Positions 30,234 through 39,309 of a stretch of DNA of 64,000 nucleotides are shown one piece after another (the stretch's first letter is position 1; each line of letters opens with the position of its first letter). Origin of the DNA: an uncultured Clostridia bacterium (lineage in GTDB: Bacteria > Bacillota > Clostridia > Christensenellales > UBA1242); the NCBI GenBank assembly GCA_937893125.1, contig CALBHW010000050.1:10382-74381 (forward strand). The letters run 5' to 3'. The position numbers were made by a program, and so were the translations under genes. A model generated the notes under the pieces. The model had not been told where the DNA came from. It saw only the letters and a program-made list of their open reading frames with translations, and ran no database searches.

Positions 30234-31304
30234 ATGATTGAAAAACTAGAAAGCATTGCAAAAAAATATGAAGAATTGACCTCAAAAATTATTGACCCAC
30301 AAGTCATTGCGGACAATAGAACTTGGCAAAAACTTGTTAAAGAGCATAGCGAACTTAAACCAATTGTCGAAAAATTTGAAGAGCTTAAAAAGTGCGAAAA
30401 CGACCTTGCGGGCGCAAAAGAGCTTTTAAAGGAAGAAAAGGACAAAGAACTTTTATCCCTTGCCGAAGAAGAAGTCACGGAAAACGAGAAACTTCGCGAA
30501 ACTTTGCAAGACGAACTCAAAATTCTTCTTCTACCAAAAGACGAAAACGATGACAAAAATGTTATCATAGAAATTCGCGCGGGCGCGGGGGGAGACGAAG
30601 CGGCACTTTTTGCGAGCGAACTTATGCGGATGTATATGATGTATGCAGAAAGGCACAGATACAAGACCGAAGTCGTGAGCATAAACGAAATTGAACTCGG
30701 CGGAATAAAAGAAGTTGTTTTCCAAATTTCGGGCGCGGGCGCGTTTAGTAACCTTAAATACGAAAGTGGCGTTCATAGAGTGCAAAGAGTGCCAGAGACG
30801 GAAAGTCAAGGGCGCGTGCATACTTCGACAGTGACCGTTGCGGTTTTGCCTGAACTTGAAGAAGTGGAATTTGATATTGAAGATAAAGACTTGCGCGTTG
30901 ACACATATAGAAGTAGTGGCGCGGGCGGACAACACATTAACAAAACGGACAGCGCGATAAGAATTACGCACCTTCCAACGGGCATTGTTGTTTCTTGCCA
31001 AGACGAACGAAGCCAACTTAAAAACCGCGAAAAAGCGATGATGGTTTTAAAGGCTAAACTTTACGACTTTTATCAAGGGCAAAAGAATAAAGAGTATGCA
31101 GAAGAGAGAAAGTCGCAAGTCGGCACAGGCGACAGGTCGGAAAGGATAAGGACGTACAACTTTCCACAAGGGCGCATAACTGACCATAGAGTGGGCTACA
31201 CGGCGTATAATTTGCTTGATTTTATGAACGGCAACTTAGACGAACTTATTGAAATTTTAAAACTCGATAACCAACGAAAAAAGTTGGAAAATTTGAATAT
31301 TTAA
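30234..31304 (+). CDS. prfA: Peptide chain release factor 1
   Basis: 356 aa. Codon-recognition tripeptide region [14 protein letters not shown] (Pro-x-Thr, the RF1 type that reads UAA and UAG), and catalytic [13 protein letters not shown]. It releases the peptide from the ribosome. It begins 2 nt after the prmC stop, so enzyme and substrate are co-transcribed. Confidence 0.97.
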   Translation: MIEKLESIAKKYEELTSKIIDPQVIADNRTWQKLVKEHSELKPIVEKFEELKKCENDLAGAKELLKEEKDKELLSLAEEEVTENEKLRETLQDELKILLLPKDENDDKNVIIEIRAGAGGDEAALFASELMRMYMMYAERHRYKTEVVSINEIELGGIKEVVFQISGAGAFSNLKYESGVHRVQRVPETESQGRVHTSTVTVAVLPELEEVEFDIEDKDLRVDTYRSSGAGGQHINKTDSAIRITHLPTGIVVSCQDERSQLKNREKAMMVLKAKLYDFYQGQKNKEYAEERKSQVGTGDRSERIRTYNFPQGRITDHRVGYTAYNLLDFMNGNLDELIEILKLDNQRKKLENLNI

Positions 31305-31335
31305 ACTAAGTTTTAGGCAAAAAAGGGGGAATAAA

Positions 31336-33390
31336 ATGTCGGAAAATTTTAATGACACTAAGAGCGAAAAGGAAATTAAAGACATAGTTAACAGTGCGTC
31401 CGCAAAGTCAAATGATGAAGCAAAAAAGGACGAAAACGCGGAATTTTCTTATTCGCGAACAAACGGCGAGTCTATTGTTGACCCTTTTGCGGTCAAAAGT
31501 TGCAAAAACGAGCAAAATCGCGACATAATTGAGAACGGGCGCCTTGGCAGTTACGACGAGTACGGCAATTATTTGTTTATTCCTGAGATTAGGCAAGAAC
31601 TCATAGAGATTCCTAAACTTATTTACAACACCGCTATAAAAGACGGCAGAACGACCTACGATTTGCGCGCGATTATCCCCATTTTTGGCGATATGTATTT
31701 TAAACTTAGAATAAATAAGTACGAAGCAAAACTTTTACTTATCGAAAATGTCACTCGCGAAGCGGGGCAATATGTCGAAGTCTACGAAGAACTTGTCGAC
31801 AGTATTGCTCTCTCTGAAACCGAGCCAGTGTCAACTGATGTTATTTTCACTCTTTTTCATATTTACGAAGATGATGATGACTACGGAATGGAATTTGACG
31901 CTTACTACGGCTTTGAAAATATTTTGCTCAAAAAAATATATATGGGACTCCTTGCAAACGAAATAAAAGATTTAACCGCAAGTGACGAGCACGCGTGCTA
32001 TCTTGAAATGATGGAAATTATCGAAGAAAGTGGCGAGTATGGCGAGAGAATTAAAAAAGAATTTTTGACACGCCTTAAAGATAGACGCCAAATTTTTGAC
32101 ATAAAAGACGAGTACTCTTACGATAGGGCGGTTAACGAGATTTTGCTTTCGAGTGTTGACATTGCAACCACAAAAGAAGATAAGGAAAACCCAAAAACGC
32201 GTGCAGTTTACAACAAAATTATAAATGTTAGAAACAAAAATCTTGCAAAATACATCGAGCAAGCGGAAGAACGCGTTGACGAAAATTATGTTAAAAATGT
32301 GGAAGAAAGAGCGGTCAAATCCTTTATAGAAAAGAACTACGAAAGGGCAAAAGAAGTTAAACTTGAATATCTTGATAAACTTACTTTTGTTTCAAAAAAA
32401 GAAAAGGAAAAAATCGCGAAATCAGAAACAAAACGCGAAAAACATACGCTTGATAAACCTCTTATGAAGCAACTAATAGCGCAAAAAAAGAAAGAAGAAG
32501 AAAAGAAACCTTTGACAAAAGAAGAAAAGATTGCGCAAATTGTTGACAAGAAAAAGGAAGAAAAGAAAGAAGTTAAAAAGGTTACGCCGTCAAAAGCCCA
32601 AAAGGCAAAAGCAAAGGCGAAATCAAAAAGCAAGGGAAAAGCGAAGAAGGGCGGAAAGAAAAAGGGGGGTGCAAAAGTAAAGTCAAAAGAAAAAGTAAAA
32701 AAAGGCAACCCTAAGTCGGCTAAAAAAGCGGGCGGAAAATTAAAGAAAGACGCTAAGAAAAAGGACAAGGGGAAAGATAAAAAGGACGAAAAGAAAAAAC
32801 CACTCGTTTTCTCAGTTGAAAAATTGGCACTTTTTGAGAAAAATCACCGCGCAAAACTCCTTGCAAAAGAGATTCAAGACATAAAAGAAAAACCTTTAAA
32901 ACAAGAAGCGGTCGCACCACAAAAGGTCGCTCAAAAGGTCGAAGAAAAAGAAATTGAAATTGAAGAACCACTTGAAAAAGAGTCTGAATTTGGCGATGTT
33001 TTTGAAGCGGTTGATTTAAGAACTTCTAATAAGGATAACGCGGAAAAAGAGCAAAATCTTGTGAATAACATTGAGAAAGTCTACATTGAAGATGTTAAAT
33101 CGGAAAAACAACCTGATGAAGACAAATTAAATGTTGTTTTGGAAAGACACGGTGTTGAAAATGTTTTTGAAGGCTCAAAAGAACCGCCAGTAGAAAAAGT
33201 GACGGACGGCGAGGTAGAAAAGTCTTTTGAAGAAAATGTTACAAGTAAGGAAAAGGCGCAAGAAACAACGACGCTAAATATCGAGCAGTCGGAATTTATA
33301 AAGGAAGAACAACTTAGTTCTATGTCTCAAAATGTCCAAAAATTTGCACAAGAGATTAGGCAAAATATGGGACGAGAAATGGAACACTAA
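31336..33390 (+). CDS. Large hypothetical protein with a lysine-rich central region
   Basis: 684 aa. The first ~390 residues look folded and acidic, residues about 415-490 are an extremely Lys/Ala/Gly-rich tract with KAKAKAKSK-type repeats, and the C-terminal ~190 residues are acidic and disorder-like. No membrane segment or known domain is visible. The lysine tract resembles nucleic-acid-binding tails. It starts 31 nt after prfA with GGGGGA upstream and is probably in the same operon. Confidence 0.75.
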   Translation: MSENFNDTKSEKEIKDIVNSASAKSNDEAKKDENAEFSYSRTNGESIVDPFAVKSCKNEQNRDIIENGRLGSYDEYGNYLFIPEIRQELIEIPKLIYNTAIKDGRTTYDLRAIIPIFGDMYFKLRINKYEAKLLLIENVTREAGQYVEVYEELVDSIALSETEPVSTDVIFTLFHIYEDDDDYGMEFDAYYGFENILLKKIYMGLLANEIKDLTASDEHACYLEMMEIIEESGEYGERIKKEFLTRLKDRRQIFDIKDEYSYDRAVNEILLSSVDIATTKEDKENPKTRAVYNKIINVRNKNLAKYIEQAEERVDENYVKNVEERAVKSFIEKNYERAKEVKLEYLDKLTFVSKKEKEKIAKSETKREKHTLDKPLMKQLIAQKKKEEEKKPLTKEEKIAQIVDKKKEEKKEVKKVTPSKAQKAKAKAKSKSKGKAKKGGKKKGGAKVKSKEKVKKGNPKSAKKAGGKLKKDAKKKDKGKDKKDEKKKPLVFSVEKLALFEKNHRAKLLAKEIQDIKEKPLKQEAVAPQKVAQKVEEKEIEIEEPLEKESEFGDVFEAVDLRTSNKDNAEKEQNLVNNIEKVYIEDVKSEKQPDEDKLNVVLERHGVENVFEGSKEPPVEKVTDGEVEKSFEENVTSKEKAQETTTLNIEQSEFIKEEQLSSMSQNVQKFAQEIRQNMGREMEH

Positions 33391-33709
33391 CTTAAAATTT
33401 TGTTAGATTTTTAAACATAAATCACAAAAAATAGCAAAATAATTTTTATGTTTTTTTGTAAGAAAATGGGCGTAAATTGTTAATTTTGGAGACTTTTATT
33501 TTTAAAAAAGTTGCTAAATTTTAAAAAATTTGTAGAAAAAATGTTTAAAAAAACAACTAGAAAAAGTACATTTTTTGGACGCTTTTTAGGGGTTAAATCA
33601 AGAAAAAATTGTTTTTTTGTGCAAAAAGACGATTAAAAATTTTAAATTGCCTATTTACAAGAAGAAAAAGGTGTGTTATCATACGATTAGAAAAAAGGGA
33701 GAGATGATT
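33391..33709. other. AT-rich gap, no gene seen
   Basis: About 320 bp of A/T-rich sequence. It ends in AAGGGAGAG upstream of the next gene. No terminator with clean stem is found, so read-through from the preceding operon is possible. Confidence 0.35.
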
Positions 33710-34423
33710 ATGGCACATGCTATGATGGAAGATATGGTTGATTTCGAATACTATGCACCTTATGATAGCGAATGTTTTAGAAATCCTAACAGTAACGAAA
33801 CCGTCAGCACACTTAACAATATTATTCGTAGAATGATTGTGAATGACAATTATGACGACAATATAGACAGCCTTACTTTTGTTGCGACAAACAATTACAA
33901 AATGGACCAAAACGTGCTTGGAAGAAATGTGTCGCCTGAGCTTTACGAAGAAAAAAAGTCGCAAATGGGACTTAGAATTTATACGGTTATTGATACAAAT
34001 GACCCTAGAAGGTATTATAGAGATGTTGACGCGCGTGGTTCAATTTCGCCTATTGACAATTCGCAAAAGTCTTATGTCGCAATTCCGCTTGTTTATACGG
34101 GGAAAGACCCAGAAAGAAGACTTGACCCATTTAATTACGACCAAAAAGATGGCCCTGATTGCTACTCGCTTTTGTACCCACCACAATGGGAAGTTATTAG
34201 ACGTAACTATCCAGAATATAAGTCTCTTATTGACACTGAAATTACAAAACGCCACGCAAGTTATTTCCACAACAAAATGTACTACTCGGAAGATAAAAAG
34301 TGCTGGGTAAAATGTGGGGTCGGTCGTGCAAGAGACCTTGTCGAACATATCACCAACAAATACTACAATAAATATATCAAAGGACCAGTGCTTAATTCGC
34401 AAAACGCGGAGCAAAATAGATAG
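33710..34423 (+). CDS. Hypothetical cytoplasmic protein
   Basis: 237 aa from ATG 33710 (ATG at 33704 is equally possible; both follow AAGGGAGAG). The protein is rich in Tyr, Asp and Asn, has no membrane segment and no family I know. It is closed by a clear terminator, so it is probably expressed as a single gene. Confidence 0.65.
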   Translation: MAHAMMEDMVDFEYYAPYDSECFRNPNSNETVSTLNNIIRRMIVNDNYDDNIDSLTFVATNNYKMDQNVLGRNVSPELYEEKKSQMGLRIYTVIDTNDPRRYYRDVDARGSISPIDNSQKSYVAIPLVYTGKDPERRLDPFNYDQKDGPDCYSLLYPPQWEVIRRNYPEYKSLIDTEITKRHASYFHNKMYYSEDKKCWVKCGVGRARDLVEHITNKYYNKYIKGPVLNSQNAEQNR

Positions 34424-34440
34424 GTTTTTAAAAAACAAGT

Positions 34441-34479
34441 GAACATCGCTTTTTAGATTATAGGCGGTGTTCTTTTTTT
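34441..34479 (+). terminator. Intrinsic terminator
   Basis: GAACATCGC (34441-34449) pairs with GCGGTGTTC (34464-34472) with one G-U pair, followed by seven T. Confidence 0.85.
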
Positions 34480-34787
34480 GTCAATCTATTGTTGTTTTTG
34501 CTAAACTATATTTTTAGATACTTTTTTTGTAATAAATATTGCTTAATTTGCTGATAAATCCCACATTTAGTTGTTTTTTTTTGTAAAAATAAAAAATACA
34601 ATTAAGGCAAATTATTTGACCACGAAAAGAGCAATATATATAATTATAGCGTAGAAAAACTTTTTAAGTAGAAAAAAAGAAAATTGTTTTGAAAATAAAA
34701 AAATTGGTTTTAAGATATGATTTTGATAGAAAAGTGGAGAAAATCTTAAAAAATTGATATTAAAAAAGCACAAAAAAGGAGAAAAAA
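34480..34787. other. AT-rich gap ahead of the NADAR-greA pair
   Basis: About 300 bp, no ORF. It must hold the promoter of the NADAR-greA pair; AAAAAAGGAG just before 34788 is the ribosome binding site. Confidence 0.35.
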
Positions 34788-35285
34788 ATGTTAAAATTAG
34801 AACAATATCGCGACCCGTGGCTAAGTGAAAAAATGGGGGAATTTATAGGCTTTTATCCAAGAGAATTTTTTGTTTTTGACAACTTTTCGTCGTTTAAAGT
34901 GTGTGTGGACGGTGTTACATATAGCACAGTTGAGCACGCATATCAAGCAACAAAATTTTTAAAGAGCGCTCCTGAAATAGCAAAGGAAATTATGGATAGT
35001 TATTCCGCTCACGACGCACAAAAAATCGCGTACAAAAATAAGGATAAACAGTGTGAAAACTGGGACGAAATCAAACTTTCCGTTATGGAAAAGTTGTTAA
35101 GACTTAAACTGGCGCAAAATCCATATGTCAAGAAAAAATTGCTCGAAACGGGGGATTATACTATTTGCGAAGATTCGCCAAAAGATAGTTTTTGGGGAAT
35201 TGGACTTGACAGAAAAGGGCGAAACGAACTCGGCAAACTTTGGATGAAATTGCGTGAAGAATTAAAAGGAAAACAAAATGTTTAA
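34788..35285 (+). CDS. NADAR-family protein (YbiA-like N-glycosidase)
   Basis: 165 aa. Phe/Tyr-rich start of the domain (FFVFDNFSSFKVCVDGVTYS), TVEHAYQATKF, and the conserved C-terminal FWGIGLDRKGRNELGKLW match the NADAR family. Characterised members are N-glycosidases that act on riboflavin intermediates or remove ADP-ribose from guanine in nucleic acid. It overlaps greA by 8 bp, indicating translational coupling with a transcription factor. Confidence 0.92.
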   Translation: MLKLEQYRDPWLSEKMGEFIGFYPREFFVFDNFSSFKVCVDGVTYSTVEHAYQATKFLKSAPEIAKEIMDSYSAHDAQKIAYKNKDKQCENWDEIKLSVMEKLLRLKLAQNPYVKKKLLETGDYTICEDSPKDSFWGIGLDRKGRNELGKLWMKLREELKGKQNV

Positions 35286-35775
35286 CGAACTAACTCAAGA
35301 CGATATTGACAAAATGCAAAAGGAAATCGATTATCGAATCGCGATTTTGCGCCCACGCATTTCGCAAGAAATTGTCGAAGCAAAAGCCCACGGCGACCTT
35401 AGCGAAAATGCCGAATATCACGCAGCGCGAAAGGAAAAGGGCAAGAACGAAGGACGAATTGAATATTTGCGCGCGATGATAAAAACGGCAAAAATTATCA
35501 AAATAAATAGCAACGCGGACGAAGTTGGAATTTTTGATAAAGTGGAAGTTTTGTTCGAAGAAGACGGTACGACGGAAACTATGCAACTCGCGACCACAAT
35601 GCAAAACGATGTCTCACAAAATATCGTAAGCAAAGAATCACCTTTTGGCAAAGCGGTTATGGGGCGACACATAGGCGACCGTGTTGAAGTGCGCGTCAGT
35701 CCCGATTATTCTTACCACGTTGTCATAAAATCAATAAAGAAAGCCACATCTGGCGTCGACCTAAAATTAAGTTGA
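35278..35775 (+). CDS. greA: Transcription elongation factor GreA
   Basis: 165 aa. N-terminal coiled coil including HGDLSENAEYHAAR, with the acidic tip residues that stimulate RNA cleavage by stalled RNA polymerase, and a C-terminal FKBP-like domain ending with SPFGKAVMGRHIGDRVEVR. ATG at 35278 lies inside the end of the NADAR gene. It is the last clearly chromosomal gene before the phage region. Confidence 0.96.
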   Translation: MFNELTQDDIDKMQKEIDYRIAILRPRISQEIVEAKAHGDLSENAEYHAARKEKGKNEGRIEYLRAMIKTAKIIKINSNADEVGIFDKVEVLFEEDGTTETMQLATTMQNDVSQNIVSKESPFGKAVMGRHIGDRVEVRVSPDYSYHVVIKSIKKATSGVDLKLS

Positions 35776-35920
35776 TTTTAAAAATTCATAAATGATTAAA
35801 ATTTAGGGTTACATAAAAAAACTAAATAAGTAGAAGTGGTAAGATAAAATTAAGAAAAAATAATAGTCCTTATAAAATTTAAGAGAAAATGTGTTCTGAA
35901 AATAAAAAAAACATTAGAAA

Positions 35921-35950
35921 AACACCCCGTTTGGAGACAAACGGGGTGTT
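35921..35950 (-). terminator. Strong terminator at the host/phage junction
   Basis: A perfect 13-bp stem AACACCCCGTTTG (35921-35933), loop GAGA, and its complement at 35938-35950. On the minus strand it is followed by a T-run, so it ends the leftward gene at 35960. Confidence 0.85.
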
Positions 35951-35959
35951 TATGTTTAT

Positions 35960-36163
35960 CTAATCTTCTAACCCTAAAAGATAATCAACAGTTACATTAA
36001 AATATTTTGATAAAATGATAAGTTGGTTACATCTAATGTCGGATTGATTATTTTCCCACCTACATATAGAAGTAGCACCAATTCCGATATCTTTTGCCAT
36101 TTTTTGAATAGAAACACCCTTATCTATTCTTAAATCTCTTAATTTTTCTCCAAAATTACTCAT
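35960..36163 (-). CDS. XRE-family helix-turn-helix protein
   Basis: 67 aa, one HTH domain: FGEKLRDLRIDKGVSIQKMA, GIGATSICRWENNQSDI, and FNVTVDYLLGLED at the end. It lies between greA and the recombinase and could be phage or host; it is separated from the recombinase by a terminator. Start ATG 36163 with GGAGAAAAT. Confidence 0.88.
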   Translation of the reverse strand: MSNFGEKLRDLRIDKGVSIQKMAKDIGIGATSICRWENNQSDIRCNQLIILSKYFNVTVDYLLGLED

Positions 36164-36246
36164 TATTTTCTCCTATCCAAATTATAGCAGAAGAAAGATG
36201 TCTATGTCTTTGAAATCCCTAAAACGGGATGAAATTAAAAAAGTTG
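36164..36246. other. Probable attL neighbourhood with recombinase terminator
   Basis: Short gap that should hold or adjoin the left attachment site because the serine recombinase ends here. It contains ATCCC-TAAAAC-GGGAT (36215-36230). The hairpin AAGTTGTTAG (36241-36250) / CTAACAACTT (36261-36270) overlaps the recombinase stop and, with a T-run on the minus strand, is its terminator. The core cannot be fixed without the right end. Confidence 0.4.
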
Positions 36247-37815
36247 TTAGAGAATTTTCACTAACAACTTTTTAGTTTGGCGGGGCGGAGGCGTTAATGT
36301 TTGAACCCCTATAAGCCCCGTTTTTTCAATATCTTTTATTGCCTCATCGGTATCGTCTTTACCAATAAATGCCGTTTCTTTACCGCCTTTTATATTGAAA
36401 TAAATAACAATTCTATCGTCATATAAGTAAAAAGCATTTATCAGGTTATCAATAATTCTTTTTTGGAAATCCTTATCGTGCGGGTCGCCTTGGATAAACT
36501 CTGTAATAAAAGTAACAATATCGTCTTTTGTGTATTGCATACCTTGCTCAATCTCAATTTTAGATTGGTGGATAGTTAAATCGTTTAACAATTGTGTTAA
36601 TTCGGTTATTTTTTTATCAAGTGTTTTAATAACTGTTTGTGATACGCCCGATACCAAAAGATTAACTGCATTGTCAATCTCTTTTTGTGTTTTAATGCGC
36701 TCGGCTTGTATGCGTTTCAACTCGTCATTACAAGTACGCGACTCATAATATTTAATAACATCGTTTGCAATAATATTAACACGCCTTGGGTCGCTTAAAT
36801 ATAATTGTGTTTGCTCCACGGCATACCACTCGGCAAATCCTTTATCTTCACGCTTTTTATTACAAGTGTGTTTTCTACTTGCTTTACAACTATAATAATG
36901 ATAGGTTTTGCCTGTTTTACTCGTGCCTCCGTCTGCGACCATTGGCGAGCCACAATGCCCACAATATAATTTACCTGTTAATAAATAATCAACCTTGGCG
37001 GAATTAGCACCCGAAAAGTATTTATTTTGACTTAATCTTTTTTGTACTTTTTCAAACAATGCGTGGTCGATAATTTGCGGATATGTGTTTGTGCATAATC
37101 GCTCGCCAAAATAAAATGAGCCTGTATATTTTTGATTTGATAATATTCGGTCAAAACTTCGCCCCTTAAATGGTTTACCATTATATCGATAACCTTTTGA
37201 GTTTAAATCGTCGGCAATATCCTTTTTTGATACACCATTAGCATATTGCTCAAACACATATTTAACAATTGGTGCTGTTGTTTCGTTTAATTGTACAACT
37301 TTTATATTACGGGTGGCGGTTAAGGGTTTTTCAACAACCTTATATCCATAATTTATAAATCCACCTGTAAAAGTACCATTTGCGACGCTCGTGGTTAAAC
37401 CTTCACGCACACGCTTTGATAATCTTTTACTATATTTTTCTGCCTCCCACTCTAAAAACATTTGATACAATTCGCCTTCTTCACTCTCGGTAATGTTTTG
37501 GGTGGCGGAAATAACTTTGACATCATTTTGTGCTAATTGGAAGGTATACATTGTGCTATAATATCGATTACGGGCAAATCGGTCGAGCATATAAACAATT
37601 ATATAACTAAAAGAGTTTGTTTTTGCGTCGTCAATCATTTTTTGAAATTGTGGACGATTAACATCAGTACCTGTTTTATGTTTATCAATATAAGTATTAA
37701 TTATATTCAAGCGATGTTGTGCTGCATACTCTTTACAAACCCTAATTTGACCCTCAATTGTTTGCTCATTTTGTCCGTGTGAACTATATCGAGCATATAT
37801 GACGGCATTTTGCAT
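36247..37815 (-). CDS. Large serine recombinase (phage integrase)
   Basis: 522 aa. N-terminal resolvase domain with catalytic Ser11 in YARYSSHGQNEQTIEGQ and the DRFARNRY motif; a recombinase domain (INYGYKVV to ILSNQKYTGSFYFGE); a zinc-ribbon domain with CGHCGSP and SCKASRKHTC; and a coiled-coil stretch before the C-terminus. Such enzymes integrate and excise phage DNA at short att sites without host factors. It faces the greA side, so attL should be between the two. ATG 37815 with AAAAGGAG. Confidence 0.96.
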   Translation of the reverse strand: MQNAVIYARYSSHGQNEQTIEGQIRVCKEYAAQHRLNIINTYIDKHKTGTDVNRPQFQKMIDDAKTNSFSYIIVYMLDRFARNRYYSTMYTFQLAQNDVKVISATQNITESEEGELYQMFLEWEAEKYSKRLSKRVREGLTTSVANGTFTGGFINYGYKVVEKPLTATRNIKVVQLNETTAPIVKYVFEQYANGVSKKDIADDLNSKGYRYNGKPFKGRSFDRILSNQKYTGSFYFGERLCTNTYPQIIDHALFEKVQKRLSQNKYFSGANSAKVDYLLTGKLYCGHCGSPMVADGGTSKTGKTYHYYSCKASRKHTCNKKREDKGFAEWYAVEQTQLYLSDPRRVNIIANDVIKYYESRTCNDELKRIQAERIKTQKEIDNAVNLLVSGVSQTVIKTLDKKITELTQLLNDLTIHQSKIEIEQGMQYTKDDIVTFITEFIQGDPHDKDFQKRIIDNLINAFYLYDDRIVIYFNIKGGKETAFIGKDDTDEAIKDIEKTGLIGVQTLTPPPRQTKKLLVKIL

Positions 37816-37848
37816 AATTAACTCCTTTTAATTAGTATGGTAGTAGCA

Positions 37849-37927
37849 ACATAAATGTCGTTACCAAAATTTAACTTGCTTGTAATTTGCTTGTAACTTG
37901 CTGAAGTTGTCAACGACATAAATGTCG
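37849..37927. repeat. Repeats upstream of the recombinase gene
   Basis: A perfect palindrome CGACAT-AA-ATGTCG (37914-37927), a half copy ACATAAATGTCG (37849-37860), and between them three spaced copies of TTGCTTGTAA-like sequence. The placement directly upstream of the recombinase start suggests operator or recombinase-regulation sites. Confidence 0.5.
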
Positions 37928-37943
37928 CCAACATAAATATTGT

Positions 37944-38708
37944 TTATTGTTTGCTAATTATTTGAATATTGCAACCAAACTTATTATCGATACCATTTGT
38001 TATATCTGCAATTTTGCCAATCAAAACAAAGTCGTTTTCAAACTCCAAAACAAGCATTTTTGCTAAATCTTTTTTAATACTTCCCAAAATTTGATTTGTA
38101 CGCGTATTAATTGCTATTGTTGCTTCAGGATATTCTGCCGTTGGTTTATGTGTTATCAATATATCGTCGCCGATTTGACTGTTTTTAATATTTTCTTGTC
38201 TATTGTCAAAAGTTACACCAACCAATTTTGCAAACATAGGCAACTCAACATCAATAAAGTTGTGTGTAAAAGATGTTTTTATTACAAATTCGTCGTCAAC
38301 ATTTTCATTATCACTAGATGTATTGTTGTCAATATCCTCGTCGGGTACATCTTCGACAATCTCAATATCTTTTGCCTCGTCGGCTGTGTAATGTTTAAAA
38401 GTACCGTCACCATATCTTACATCAAGACTTCCGTCAGGATTTTTTGCAATCAAAGTACGACCCGTACCTTTTGGTATTGGTTGTTTTTTTATCTTTTCTT
38501 TTTTTGGTTTTTGTGTGTTATATGCTTTAACGGCAAAAACAGTAAAGAATATACCAACCGCTAAAAATAAAACACTTAACAATGATTGCCAAGTAGACAT
38601 ATTATCGGTATTATTGCCAATAATAACTCCCATAATAAACATTGGCAACCAAGCACCAACCGCAATTAAAACTCTATATTTATTTTTTAAATTATAAAAC
38701 CACTTCAT
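37944..38708 (-). CDS. Membrane protein with C-terminal HIRAN domain
   Basis: 254 aa from ATG 38708, with GTGAGG 6 nt upstream. Two hydrophobic helices lie near the N-terminus (about 13-32 and 38-58), then a linker with GSLDVRYGDGTFKHYTADEA, an acidic stretch, and a HIRAN-like domain (VGVTFDNRQENIKNSQIGDD ... AINTRTNQILGSIKKDLAKML). HIRAN domains bind DNA ends or occur in repair proteins; a membrane-anchored one in the lysogeny module may be a lysogenic-conversion or superinfection-exclusion gene. Function is inferred only. Confidence 0.7.
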   Translation of the reverse strand: MKWFYNLKNKYRVLIAVGAWLPMFIMGVIIGNNTDNMSTWQSLLSVLFLAVGIFFTVFAVKAYNTQKPKKEKIKKQPIPKGTGRTLIAKNPDGSLDVRYGDGTFKHYTADEAKDIEIVEDVPDEDIDNNTSSDNENVDDEFVIKTSFTHNFIDVELPMFAKLVGVTFDNRQENIKNSQIGDDILITHKPTAEYPEATIAINTRTNQILGSIKKDLAKMLVLEFENDFVLIGKIADITNGIDNKFGCNIQIISKQ

Positions 38709-38757
38709 ATAAAACCTCACATAATTATCATTTTACCGACATTGGCAAATTCTAAAT

Positions 38758-39144
38758 TTATTTTTTTGACTCACTCAAAAGAGCGGTAGCGTAAGACAAC
38801 ACATCGCTTTGTTGTTTTTCGGTTAATGCAGAACAAACCGTAACAATGGCATTTTGTATTGGCGTTAAATGTTTGCCATTTGATATATTATTGTTTTGAT
38901 TGTTGTTGCCAATGATACCATTATTAATACCATAATTAACATTATCTTCTAAACCCATTAAATAACTAGGCGAAACATTGAAGTAATCGGCAAGTTTTTT
39001 AATCGAAGTGCGTTTCATATTCTCAACAGCACCACTCTCATATTTTCTAATTGCCGATTTTTGAACGCCAATAATTTTGCCTAATTCCTCTTGCGTTAAG
39101 CCCTTTTGTAACCTTAATTGCTTTATAATATCGCTCATTTTCAT
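38758..39144 (-). CDS. CI-like lysogeny repressor, XRE family
   Basis: 128 aa. N-terminal HTH (IKQLRLQKGLTQEELGKIIG, VQKSAIRKYESGA, FNVSPSYLMGLED), an Asn-rich linker, and a C-terminal helical dimerisation-type region. It has no LexA-like peptidase motif. It is divergent from the Cro-like gene, with both promoters in the 165-bp gap. ATG 39144 with GAGGT upstream. Confidence 0.88.
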   Translation of the reverse strand: MKMSDIIKQLRLQKGLTQEELGKIIGVQKSAIRKYESGAVENMKRTSIKKLADYFNVSPSYLMGLEDNVNYGINNGIIGNNNQNNNISNGKHLTPIQNAIVTVCSALTEKQQSDVLSYATALLSESKK

Positions 39145-39169
39145 AACTTTTACCTCGTCCAGTGTCTTT

Positions 39170-39198
39170 ATTGTAGCATAAAGTTTCTAATAATTCAA
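39170..39198 (-). promoter_or_regulatory. Promoter of the phage repressor
   Basis: Minus strand: TTGAAT (39198-39193), 17-nt spacer, TACAAT (39175-39170). An AGTGTCTT half-site like that in the operators lies at 39161-39168, next to the -10. Confidence 0.7.
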
Positions 39199-39236
39199 TA
39201 AAATATTCATAAAATTAAAAAATATGCGAAAAATAG

Positions 39237-39265
39237 TTGACTTTGATTTTTTTCTTTGCTATTAT
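39237..39265 (+). promoter_or_regulatory. Rightward early promoter of the phage
   Basis: TTGACT (39237-39242), 17-nt spacer, TATTAT (39260-39265). It reads into the Cro-like gene and early operon. Confidence 0.75.
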
Positions 39266-39267
39266 GA

Positions 39268-39288
39268 AAGTGTCTTAAAAAGATACTT
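39268..39288. promoter_or_regulatory. Phage operator, copy 1
   Basis: Imperfect palindrome AAGTGTCTT-AAA-AAGATACTT located just after the -10 of the rightward promoter, where a bound repressor would block initiation. An identical 21-bp copy is at 39512-39532. Confidence 0.7.
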
Positions 39289-39309
39289 ATAAAAATTTGG
39301 AGGTAAACA

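Noticed and set aside
32337..32768. Phe-rich ORF antisense to the lysine tract
   Set aside because: Direct complement of AAA/AAG-rich codons.
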